DNA from: DASUXY01 sp036377675
GTDB taxonomy: Bacteria; Bacillota; Bacilli; Bacillales; Amphibacillaceae
Length of the DNA stretch: 17,194 bases
Assembly: GCA_036377675.1 (NCBI GenBank)
Contig: DASUXY010000043.1
Location: 1 to 17,194, forward strand
Direction of reading: 5' to 3'
Shown here: positions 7,246-14,252 of the stretch, piece by piece
Layout: each line of letters starts with the position of its first letter
How positions within the stretch are numbered: the first letter of the stretch is position 1
The notes under the pieces: generated by a model
What the model saw: only the letters and a program-made list of their open reading frames with translations
Told to the model about the DNA's origin: nothing
The model's database searches: none
Made by a program: the position numbers and the translations under genes

Positions 7246-7339
7246 AAAAAAGAGCGACAGTCTACTAGGCAATCGTTACAGCGTATAGTGGCTCTACATA
7301 AAAACCCCCCCCAAAGATGAATCTAGGGGGTTTTTTATG
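7246..7339 (+). ncRNA. Candidate small RNA of about 93 nt
   Basis: Starting from the extended -10 at 7231-7239, a transcript would begin near 7246. It would form an imperfect hairpin closed by AGAGC/GCTCT (7251-7255 with 7291-7295) and end at the strong C/G-rich terminator 7297-7339. There is no ribosome-binding site or open frame of note. The alternative is that the region is only the terminator of the MFS gene on the other strand with a chance -10. Confidence 0.35.
7297..7339. terminator. Strong bidirectional terminator of the MFS gene
   Basis: CATAAAAACCCCC pairs with GGGGGTTTTTTATG across a short loop, with A and T runs on either side. It lies about 40 bp beyond the MFS stop codon on the minus strand and would also end a plus-strand transcript. 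Confidence 0.8.
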
Positions 7340-7376
7340 TTCGTTCGCAATAAACTGTTATGCCCAACTCTTTTTC

Positions 7377-8654
7377 TTACATCGTTTTAGAAACATCATC
7401 CGGTTGAGCTTTTGTAAAGTTTTTCACTTTAGGTGCACGTGTAATGAAACCTAAGCCGGCAGCGATAAGTAAGAGAATTGCCGAGATGATATAAGCTGCA
7501 CCATAGCCCCCCGTTGCGTCAATAACTCGCCCCGCCATAAGAGGTCCGACGAGTCCTCCGACACCCCAAGCCGTAAAAATGAGACCGTAGTTCGTTCCGG
7601 CATGTTTCAGTCCGAACCAGTCCCATGTCGTCGCGGGGAACAACGCTAAGAGAGCACCGTAAGTTGCCCCGGTCACGATTGCGCCAACCGTCAACGTCAT
7701 CGGAGACGTATATGAGGCAAAGGCAAACATATTGACCGCTTGAATGATAAAAACTAAAATTAATGTGGCGCTCCGCCCAATTTTATCAGAAACGATACCA
7801 GTTACAATTCGTCCACCCGCATTTCCGATTGCCAATAAGGCGGCAAAAAGGAATCCTGTTTCCAGCCCACCTTGAGTTTGGGCAATTTTAGCGACGTGTC
7901 CGATAATAATGAGACCAGCTGAAGCAGAGAACGCATACATAATCCAAAGCGACCAAAATTGTAAAGTCTTCATCATTTCACCTGGACTGAAGTCTTTTCT
8001 GTCCGTTGAGATACTAGATGATGCTTGATCTTCATTCGTCTTAGAGACAGGCGCCTCACCTCCGACTGGTACCCAGCCCTTAGGCGGGGACTTCATAAAA
8101 AAAGATGAAAGCACAATCAAAATAGTGAAAAAGGCACCAAGATAGTAAAAAGCATTGGCAATCCCAAATCGACTAATGAGGGAGTCAGCTAAAGGAGAAA
8201 CATAAACAGCTGCAAGTCCATAACCCGAAACGACGATTCCGGTAATCGTCCCCCGTAGATGAGGTTTAAACCATTTTGCTGCTGTAGGGGTTGGTGCAGC
8301 GTAACCGAATCCCATTGCGGCCCCGGCTACAATCCCAAAACCGATCACGAGGCCGGCAACACTTAATGTAAGGCCAGCAATTGCAAAACCAACTCCGATA
8401 AGAAGACCTGATAGAAGTAAAAGGAGTCGTGGACCAAGGCGATCCAACATAATGCCTGCTGGCACCATAAAAAGGGCGAATAAAATAATTGCAACACTGT
8501 AAGGAAGTGATGTTTGTGTCGCTGTGAAACCTAATTGGTCTTGCAATTCCTTTGAAAAAACACTCCAAGCATAAAGTACACCTAGACAGAGATTAATTAC
8601 AGTTCCCGAGATCGCTACCATCCAAGCACGTGAATAATTTTGTGATTGAGACAA
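7377..8654 (-). CDS. OFA-family (oxalate/formate antiporter-like) MFS transporter
   Basis: A 425-residue inner-membrane protein with about 12 helices and a long central cytoplasmic loop (about residues 190-225). The opening ISGTVINLCLGVLYAWSVFSKEL, the AAMGFGYAAPTPTAAKWF segment (residues 112-129) and YGLIFTAWGVGGLVGPLMAG in helix 11 are typical of the OFA branch of MFS. The best-known member, OxlT, exchanges oxalate for formate. As I recall, OxlT has a substrate-binding lysine in helix 11 where this protein has Trp (TAWG), so oxalate is not implied. The start is TTG 8654 with a strong Shine-Dalgarno (GGAGGTG) six bases upstream. It follows the sulfurylase-like gene on the same strand with a 209-bp gap that holds a hairpin (8712-8743), so coupling is partial or by read-through. 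Confidence 0.88.
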   Translation of the reverse strand: MSQSQNYSRAWMVAISGTVINLCLGVLYAWSVFSKELQDQLGFTATQTSLPYSVAIILFALFMVPAGIMLDRLGPRLLLLLSGLLIGVGFAIAGLTLSVAGLVIGFGIVAGAAMGFGYAAPTPTAAKWFKPHLRGTITGIVVSGYGLAAVYVSPLADSLISRFGIANAFYYLGAFFTILIVLSSFFMKSPPKGWVPVGGEAPVSKTNEDQASSSISTDRKDFSPGEMMKTLQFWSLWIMYAFSASAGLIIIGHVAKIAQTQGGLETGFLFAALLAIGNAGGRIVTGIVSDKIGRSATLILVFIIQAVNMFAFASYTSPMTLTVGAIVTGATYGALLALFPATTWDWFGLKHAGTNYGLIFTAWGVGGLVGPLMAGRVIDATGGYGAAYIISAILLLIAAGLGFITRAPKVKNFTKAQPDDVSKTM

Positions 8655-8711
8655 TTACTTCACCTCCAAAATATCCATGAATGTGTTTCAAGAAGACCGA
8701 AAGAAAGTTTA

Positions 8712-8743
8712 AGAATCCCGCTTACTTATGGAAACGGGATTCT
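8712..8743 (-). terminator. Hairpin between the sulfurylase-like gene and the MFS gene
   Basis: AGAATCCCG (8712-8720) pairs perfectly with CGGGATTCT (8735-8743). On the minus strand it is followed by TTAAACTTTCTTT, a poor U tract. It may attenuate rather than fully stop transcription into the transporter gene. Confidence 0.45.
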
Positions 8744-8863
8744 ACTAGCGTGGACGGGTTGTAAGTTCTAGTGTTTTTTTCATAATAAATTATTCGCTAC
8801 GTCGTAACGATATAAGCACGTGTCCACCCTAATTAACCCATTATTTTGTTTTAAACTATTTGT

Positions 8864-10585
8864 TTATTCATCGCTACCTCGATAACGATTGTACGGTAAG
8901 AGGTTCCAAACGCGATAGCTTAGTTCTTCTGAGCGAAGAGCTGGTGGAATATCTTCCAAAATTCTTAAAGCTACTTTTAACTCTCGTTGAGCTTCTTCCT
9001 TATCTTGATACATAAATTCATCGGAGGCCACATCAGGAGCTTGATTTACTTTTTCCTCCAAATTTTGTACGACCATTTTTTGTTGTGTCCGTACCGACTC
9101 ACGAGCATCCGTTACCCATTCAGGTTGCAAGGAGCGGTTCAAGTCACTAACAAAACTAAACTCTTCAAAAATTTCCTTGTAAATGCGATCAGCATTTGAA
9201 CGAACATCCATAACAGCTGCCTCTAAATCTTGAATCGTAAGCTCTTCAGCTATTAATGGCTTCTTGCGTTTTTGTCCACCGAGTCGAGTTGCTTCTAAAT
9301 AAAAGGGGAAGATACTTTTAATTGTTTTGCCGACAGGTAGGATTGCTTCATTATTTTCATCGACACCTTTCGGCTGAACCCCTTGCATTGCAATTCGAGC
9401 TGATTCTGGTCGAACAATCTCTTTAGGAGGTAAAATTCCATGCCTTAGTAATTCTCGAATTCCTGTACCAGAGATATTAATTCGATAACGTTCATCGTGT
9501 GGACATGATTGGACAGTCGCTGGGCTATCACAACGTGTACAATAAAAGACTTCGTGATATAGTCGAACATCAATACCTAGTTCATCCGGAGTAAATTCGT
9601 CAAAAATCGTATGACTGGCATACTTATCATAGTAATCGCCTATCCCCGCATGATCTCGACCAATGAGAGCATGGGTACAACCGTAATTTTTCATAATTAA
9701 AGCATGTAAAACCGTCTCCCGAGGCCCGGCGAAGATATACGTTACTCTTAATGGAGAAAGAATTGACCGATCTTTCGGGTAATACGTATCTAAAACACTT
9801 CGATAGGCTAACATACGAAACTCATGTCGTGTATATTCACGTTTAGCCATTTCAACTAAAGGTTGAACTAACAAACCATCGACTTCCTCTAAAGCGTTTC
9901 GATGGATATATTCATGGCCACGGTGCATCGGATTGGCTCCAGTAATAAATCCTGCTACAGAGCGGAATTTCTTTTCCTCGTAAAATAGATGCCACGTATC
10001 TTTCGGCTCTAATCGTAGCTTTTCAAAAGGTCCCCAATGTACACGGTTTAGTAATGTAATTGGTCCACCTAAAGCAGTATCTCCCATGCGTCGATAAATA
10101 GCGTCAACTCCAGGATGATTTCGGTCGGTTGTTCCGAAAAGGTGAGAGGCACGCTCTTCCTTATCGTATGTGAAAATATCTTCAATCATCAAAATAGCGA
10201 CAGGCTCTTTACTTTCGTCGGAAAGAGCGACTTCATCTCCAATCGAAAGTGATTGAATAACTTCTTTGTTGCGCTCACCTGTCGGAGCAAAGCTTAGAGG
10301 GACAGGCCAAACGACGTTGTTTTTCAATCTTCCATTACGAAGAACTGATTTGTAATCTTCTTCGTTCATGAATCCTTCATTGGGAGATAACACGCCTGTG
10401 GCAATCATTTCCAGGGTAATAACGGCTTCGAGGTCGACCATGATTGTAGGTAAGTTTTTCGCTCTAGCTAGCTCCTCATCGCGTGTTTTTCCTGTTGCTA
10501 CTCGATTAACTAATTTACCACCATGAGGTTGCTGTGGATAATTCATGAATGTTTCTTCGTCCATAACGATTTGTTTTTGATTCAT
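8864..10585 (-). CDS. ATP-sulfurylase-like protein with altered sulfate-site motif and C-terminal extension
   Basis: Numbering here starts at the GTG at 10588 (574 aa). ATG 10585 is the better start because GGGGGAA is correctly spaced from it. The protein aligns along residues 20-405 with ATP sulfurylase (ATP + sulfate giving APS + PPi). It has PHGGKLV (21-27), TTDRNHPGV (153-161), NPMHRGHEY (219-227), GRDHAGIGDYY (310-320), ISGTGIRELL (372-381) and IVRPE (391-395). C350, C353, C362 and H364 form a probable zinc site like that of dissimilatory-type enzymes. The catalytic QxRN motif reads T216-G-A-N219, losing the Gln and the Arg. Residues about 420-574 are a charged helical extension with no P-loop, so not APS kinase. 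No APS reductase or kinase gene is nearby. It is homologous to sat, but its activity on sulfate is doubtful. Confidence 0.8.
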   Translation of the reverse strand: MNQKQIVMDEETFMNYPQQPHGGKLVNRVATGKTRDEELARAKNLPTIMVDLEAVITLEMIATGVLSPNEGFMNEEDYKSVLRNGRLKNNVVWPVPLSFAPTGERNKEVIQSLSIGDEVALSDESKEPVAILMIEDIFTYDKEERASHLFGTTDRNHPGVDAIYRRMGDTALGGPITLLNRVHWGPFEKLRLEPKDTWHLFYEEKKFRSVAGFITGANPMHRGHEYIHRNALEEVDGLLVQPLVEMAKREYTRHEFRMLAYRSVLDTYYPKDRSILSPLRVTYIFAGPRETVLHALIMKNYGCTHALIGRDHAGIGDYYDKYASHTIFDEFTPDELGIDVRLYHEVFYCTRCDSPATVQSCPHDERYRINISGTGIRELLRHGILPPKEIVRPESARIAMQGVQPKGVDENNEAILPVGKTIKSIFPFYLEATRLGGQKRKKPLIAEELTIQDLEAAVMDVRSNADRIYKEIFEEFSFVSDLNRSLQPEWVTDARESVRTQQKMVVQNLEEKVNQAPDVASDEFMYQDKEEAQRELKVALRILEDIPPALRSEELSYRVWNLLPYNRYRGSDE

Positions 10586-10782
10586 CACATATTCCCCCTA
10601 ATTTATTTTTTTAGCTCCCTACCGACATCTTTTAGAAATCACTGTACAAAGTAACGGTTAAAGAGGTGAGGTCAATCAATCGATCCCTTTTTCATATGTA
10701 GCAAGACCCTACTTTTATTATTTCATTCGCTTCCGTAAAATGACGCTGATGCTAGGAAAAACGCTGCCCATATAACCTCGCC

Positions 10783-10812
10783 ATTGTAACCGTTTTCATT
10801 AAAGGTAATCAA
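10783..10812 (-). promoter_or_regulatory. Promoter of the sulfurylase-like gene
   Basis: On the minus strand, TTGATT (10812-10807), an 18-bp spacer and TACAAT (10788-10783). It predicts a 5' leader of roughly 190 nt. Long-range pairing is possible between GGCGAGGTT near its start and GACCTCACC near 10665. Confidence 0.6.
10785..10798. promoter_or_regulatory. CcpA cre site overlapping the promoter
   Basis: TGTAACCGTTTTCA (plus) and TGAAAACGGTTACA (minus) match the cre consensus TGWNANCGNTNWCA at every defined position. The site covers the -10 and part of the spacer, the classic position for repression by CcpA in good carbon sources. Confidence 0.75.
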
Positions 10813-11050
10813 TATTTCTCCAAGACACTGTTTGTATTTGGAAGGGAATGCAAACACAATTATTAATTAATTCCGAATATTAGTATATATAGAATTTTAG
10901 GAAAAGTAAAGGTTAAAATTAAATTATTTAAGTGGATTATTCGGTAAAATGATTTTTTATGGCGTTCGTTTATAAATTTTAGAACGATCATCGTGAAGGT
11001 TATTTCATTATTGCGAAAATCGATTACGGTTGATCATGACCCGCTCGTAT

Positions 11051-11065
11051 GAATAATGATTATTT
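11051..11065. promoter_or_regulatory. Fur-family-like 7-1-7 palindrome upstream of argS
   Basis: GAATAATGATTATTT has a perfect 6-bp inverted repeat around a central G. It resembles Fur/PerR boxes (10 of 14 positions) but not closely. It lies just upstream of an extended -10 (TGTGATAAT, 11082-11090). The surrounding 10600-11200 stretch is otherwise AT-rich and without genes. Confidence 0.25.
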
Positions 11066-11220
11066 TACTTTTCGAAAAATTTGTGATAATATTTGTTAAA
11101 CTACTAATCGTAACATATTTTACAGTCACTTTTAAAGCACAATGTATAAAAGAGCCGAAATGAGTGTATGAATATTCATATAGTTGCTTGAAATGAATCA
11201 TTGATCAAAAACATATATCG

Positions 11221-11448
11221 ATTCGATGAGGAAGAGAGTAATGATGACTATGGCCTGAGCGAATTAGGGATGGTGAAAGCCTAATGTCTTATCATCATGA
11301 AGCGCACTTCCGAGAAACAGCCTGAACAAAAGTAGGGCCCTGTCGGGTAATAGCCCGTTATCCTTAGAAAAGAAGGTTCATTGTGAACAATCAGAGTGGT
11401 ACCGCGAGTCATCTCGTCTCTAAGTAGAGGCGAGATTTTTATTTTTTT
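11221..11448 (+). promoter_or_regulatory. T-box leader (tRNA-Arg sensing) of argS
   Basis: The conserved T-box sequence AGAGTGGTACCGCG is at 11393-11406, followed by an intrinsic terminator (11411-11448). Stem I is visible: GGAAG (11230-11234) with CTTCC (11307-11311), then ATGATGA with TCATCAT. The internal loop has AGAGTA on one side and GAAGCGCA on the other. The specifier in that loop is CGC (11303-11305), an arginine codon, matching the downstream gene. Uncharged tRNA-Arg would stabilise the antiterminator and switch argS on. Confidence 0.93.
11411..11448 (+). terminator. T-box regulated terminator before argS
   Basis: ATCTCGTCTC (11411-11420) and GAGGCGAGAT (11427-11436) form a 10-bp stem with one G-U pair and loop TAAGTA. 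A long T tract (11436-11448) follows. Confidence 0.9.
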
Positions 11449-11469
11449 AATAATAAGGAGTTGAAGAAA

Positions 11470-13149
11470 ATGAAACAGACGTTTGCAACCTTACTTCATT
11501 CACATATCAATGCGTGTATGTCTCTTGATCGAGTGATGGAAGGTATCGAAAAGCCATCTTACGCTTCTCAAGGAGATTTAGCTTTTCCGTGTTTTTCACT
11601 CGCAAAAGTAAAGAAGAAATCTCCGCATCACATCGCATTACAATTAGCGGGAAAAATTGAATCTCCACTGTTTGAAAAAGTCGTCGCTAATGGTGCCTAT
11701 GTAAATGTGTTTTTGAATAAGCGAGTCGTTAGTGAACGTGTGATGAAAACCATTTTAAAGCAAGAAGAGACCTATGGTTCGCACTCGTTTGGGAAAAGAA
11801 ACACGGTGACAATCGATTTTTCTTCACCGAATATTGCGAAGCCTTTCTCTATGGGACATTTACGTTCGACTGTTATCGGTAACTCCTTAGCACATATCGC
11901 AGAAAAATGTGGCTATCGAGTCATACGAATCAATCATCTCGGAGATTGGGGAACACAATTTGGGAAATTAATCGTCGCTTATCATCGATGGGGGGATGAA
12001 AGTGAGGTAAGAGCCGATCCGATTCCGCAATTAATGAAACTGTATGTAAAGTTTCACGAGGAAGCAAACGAAGATTCAAGTTTGGAAGAAGAAGCGAGAC
12101 AATGGTTTAAAAAACTTGAGGCTGGAAATCAAGAGGCACATCGACTGTGGACATGGTTTAAGGAAGAGTCACTCCAAGAATTTACAAAAATTTATGATTT
12201 ACTCGGCATTCATTTTGATTGTCATCACGGTGAAGCATTTTACAATGACAAGATGAACGAAACGATTGATCAACTTGCAAAAAAAGGATTGATTACTCAA
12301 TCGGAAGGTGCTGAAGTGGTTGACTTAGCATCATTTAATTTACCTCCTTGTCTCATTCGCAAATCAGACGGTGCGACCTTGTATGCGACAAGAGATCTTA
12401 CCGCTGCGATTTACCGACAACAAAAATACAAATTTACGAAAGCGCTGTACGTCGTAGGAGAAGAGCAACGTCTACATTTTCAGCAAGTCTTTGCCGTTCT
12501 CAAACAAATGGGTTATGAATGGGCAGCGAACATGGAGCATATTCCTTTTGGATTGATATTAAAAAATGGGAAAAAGATGTCGACACGTAAAGGGAAAGTC
12601 GTTCTTTTAGAAGATGTGATTGACGAAGCTTTTCAGTTAGCAAAGAAAATGATTGAAGAAAAAAATCCAACTCTTCGTAATAAGTTAGAAATTGCTAAAC
12701 AAGTTGGGGTTGGAGCAATTATTTTTCAAGATTTAAAGAACGAAAGACAAAACAATATTGAGTTCTCGTTTAAAAATATGTTTACATTTACAGGAGCAAC
12801 AGGTCCCTATGTTCAATATACATATGCGAGGGCTTGTTCGGTTATCAACAAGGCAAACGTCGATTCGTTTAAGCCTGCTGGACTAAATGATACGTATAGT
12901 TGGGACGTTATAAAAATATTGCTGGAATTTCCTCCAATGATTAAAAGCGCATGTATCGACAACGATCCATCGAAAATCGCTAAATATGTCTTAAAATTGG
13001 CACAAGCTTTCAACAAATATTATACACATGTGCAAATTTTAGCCGATGATGATGAACAGCCGGATCGCTTATCGTTAGTAAAATCTGTCACGATTGTTTT
13101 GAAAGAAGGGTTACAATTACTCGGGATACAAGCACCGAAGGAAATGTAA
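11470..13149 (+). CDS. argS: Arginyl-tRNA synthetase
   Basis: Class I synthetase charging tRNA-Arg. I start at ATG 11470 (559 aa) because AAGGAG at 11455-11460 is correctly spaced from it. The TTG at 11461 directly abuts that site and is unlikely. Order of parts: N-terminal additional domain, SSPNIAKPFSMGHLRST with the HIGH motif (MGHLRST, about residues 128-134), INHLGDWGTQFGK, then KMSTRKGKVVLL as the KMSKS equivalent (369-375). The C-terminal DALR anticodon-binding domain ends near the C-terminus. Length is normal. Control by a T-box with an Arg specifier supports the assignment. Some Bacillus groups carry a second T-box-controlled argS, and the neighbours here do not look like the standard argS locus, so this could be that paralogue. 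Confidence 0.96.
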   Translation: MKQTFATLLHSHINACMSLDRVMEGIEKPSYASQGDLAFPCFSLAKVKKKSPHHIALQLAGKIESPLFEKVVANGAYVNVFLNKRVVSERVMKTILKQEETYGSHSFGKRNTVTIDFSSPNIAKPFSMGHLRSTVIGNSLAHIAEKCGYRVIRINHLGDWGTQFGKLIVAYHRWGDESEVRADPIPQLMKLYVKFHEEANEDSSLEEEARQWFKKLEAGNQEAHRLWTWFKEESLQEFTKIYDLLGIHFDCHHGEAFYNDKMNETIDQLAKKGLITQSEGAEVVDLASFNLPPCLIRKSDGATLYATRDLTAAIYRQQKYKFTKALYVVGEEQRLHFQQVFAVLKQMGYEWAANMEHIPFGLILKNGKKMSTRKGKVVLLEDVIDEAFQLAKKMIEEKNPTLRNKLEIAKQVGVGAIIFQDLKNERQNNIEFSFKNMFTFTGATGPYVQYTYARACSVINKANVDSFKPAGLNDTYSWDVIKILLEFPPMIKSACIDNDPSKIAKYVLKLAQAFNKYYTHVQILADDDEQPDRLSLVKSVTIVLKEGLQLLGIQAPKEM

Positions 13150-13249
13150 ATATCCAGATTGTAAATCATACGGGTGAAATGCGAACAAACAGGGATCCAT
13201 CATCATATCATCTAGTAATGCTCATCTTTATAGAAAGGCGGGAATAGGA

Positions 13250-13939
13250 ATGTATGATGAGAATCGGCAGCAAATGCTCAACAATCGTTCATATGCCCAT
13301 CAGTTGAGTGAAAAAGTGGAAAATGCTCGCGTAATGACCGTTTCAGGGAAAGGGAGTATAGCGATTGAACCGAATCGTTTTCGTGTCCAGTTAGACGTCC
13401 GCACGGAGAGTGCTCAGCTTAGTGAGGCGCAAAAAGAGAATGCTTCCATGATGAATAATGTCATTCAAGCTATTGTTCAGTTGGGGATTGCCCAGGAACA
13501 AATCCAAACGGCTAGTTACCGTATCCAACCGCGGTATGACTATGTCGACGGAAAGCAACTGTTTAGACACTACGAAGTCGTTCATGCCATTGCCGTTGAA
13601 ATGACGAACGTTCAAGGAGCAGGACGAGTGATTGATGTTGCGGTTCAACACGGTGTGAATCAGGTGTCAAACCTTGAATTTACACTGACCGACGCATCTC
13701 GTTATTATCAACAAGCCTTACGTCGAGCGTTAGAAGATGCCCGCATTAAAGCACAAACAATTGCTGAATCGATGGAACTTATTTTACATGTAACCCCAAT
13801 TAAAATTGTCGAACTGACGACAGAGCCTACAGCATCTGTGCAAACATTAGCTGTCAAAGAAGCCGGATTTACCACGCCGATCGAACCTGGACAAATCATT
13901 ATTCGTGCAAGAGTGGAAATGCAATTTCAATATGAATGA
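13250..13939 (+). CDS. SIMPL (DUF541) domain protein
   Basis: A 229-residue protein. Residues about 27-228 form a SIMPL domain, with the opening MTVSGKGSIAIEPNRFRVQLDV, then QIQTASYRIQPRYDY and the closing IIIRARVEMQFQYE typical of the family. SIMPL proteins form oligomeric beta-rich assemblies. Bacterial members are linked to oxidative stress and surface functions, but no reaction is known to me. Most bacterial SIMPL proteins have a signal peptide. This one begins with a polar stretch (MYDENRQQMLNNRSY) and appears cytoplasmic. ATG 13250 is preceded by GAAAGGCGGGAA. It follows argS by about 100 bp on the same strand with no clear terminator between, so read-through from argS is possible. Confidence 0.85.
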   Translation: MYDENRQQMLNNRSYAHQLSEKVENARVMTVSGKGSIAIEPNRFRVQLDVRTESAQLSEAQKENASMMNNVIQAIVQLGIAQEQIQTASYRIQPRYDYVDGKQLFRHYEVVHAIAVEMTNVQGAGRVIDVAVQHGVNQVSNLEFTLTDASRYYQQALRRALEDARIKAQTIAESMELILHVTPIKIVELTTEPTASVQTLAVKEAGFTTPIEPGQIIIRARVEMQFQYE

Positions 13940-14065
13940 TTGTATAGAGGAAATGAAGTGATCGTTAGAATATGTATTGAAAACCGACATTAAAACAGAT
14001 TTGTCCTGAATCATCATTAAACAGAATAACTACTATTGACACGTACAAAATAACAATCGCTCTCC

Positions 14066-14100
14066 CCTCATTAGGAATTAGAGGCTGATTTTTTATCTTT
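14066..14100 (+). terminator. Weak terminator after the SIMPL gene
   Basis: CCTC/GAGG closes a small irregular stem (14066-14084), followed by T-rich sequence (TTTTTTATCTTTTT). The rest of 13940-14160 shows nothing I can assign. Confidence 0.3.
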
Positions 14101-14186
14101 TTAATTCTTATTCGTATGTATAACTCTGCGAGCTATTTTAGAATCTCCAAGAGCCATGATCTAGTAAGAGGTGGAGGGTATCTATA

Positions 14187-14252
14187 ATGGACATGGAACT
14201 GAGGGACGAAGAATATCCCTCCTTAACCGATGATCACACATTGATCGAGTGA
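14187..14252 (+). CDS. Possible 21-codon small ORF or gene remnant
   Basis: ATG 14187 opens a 21-codon frame (MDMELRDEEYPSLTDDHTLI plus E) ending at TGA 14250-14252. It has an excellent Shine-Dalgarno (GAGGTGGAGG, 14169-14178) about 8 bases upstream, which is unusual for random DNA. The acidic peptide matches nothing I know. Its 3' end overlaps the 3' end of nadX on the other strand by 30 bp. It may be a small peptide gene or the preserved 5' end of a gene whose remainder was lost. Confidence 0.3.
   Translation: MDMELRDEEYPSLTDDHTLIE

Noticed and set aside
8864..9330. C-terminal APS kinase domain on the sulfurylase-like protein
   Set aside because: No GxxGxGKS/T P-loop or other kinase motif is present in the extension.
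11167..11180. Perfect palindrome TATGAATATTCATA as an ArgR (ARG) box for argS
   Set aside because: ARG boxes have a 4-base spacer between TGAAT and ATTCA, which is absent here. It is AT-rich and may be chance.
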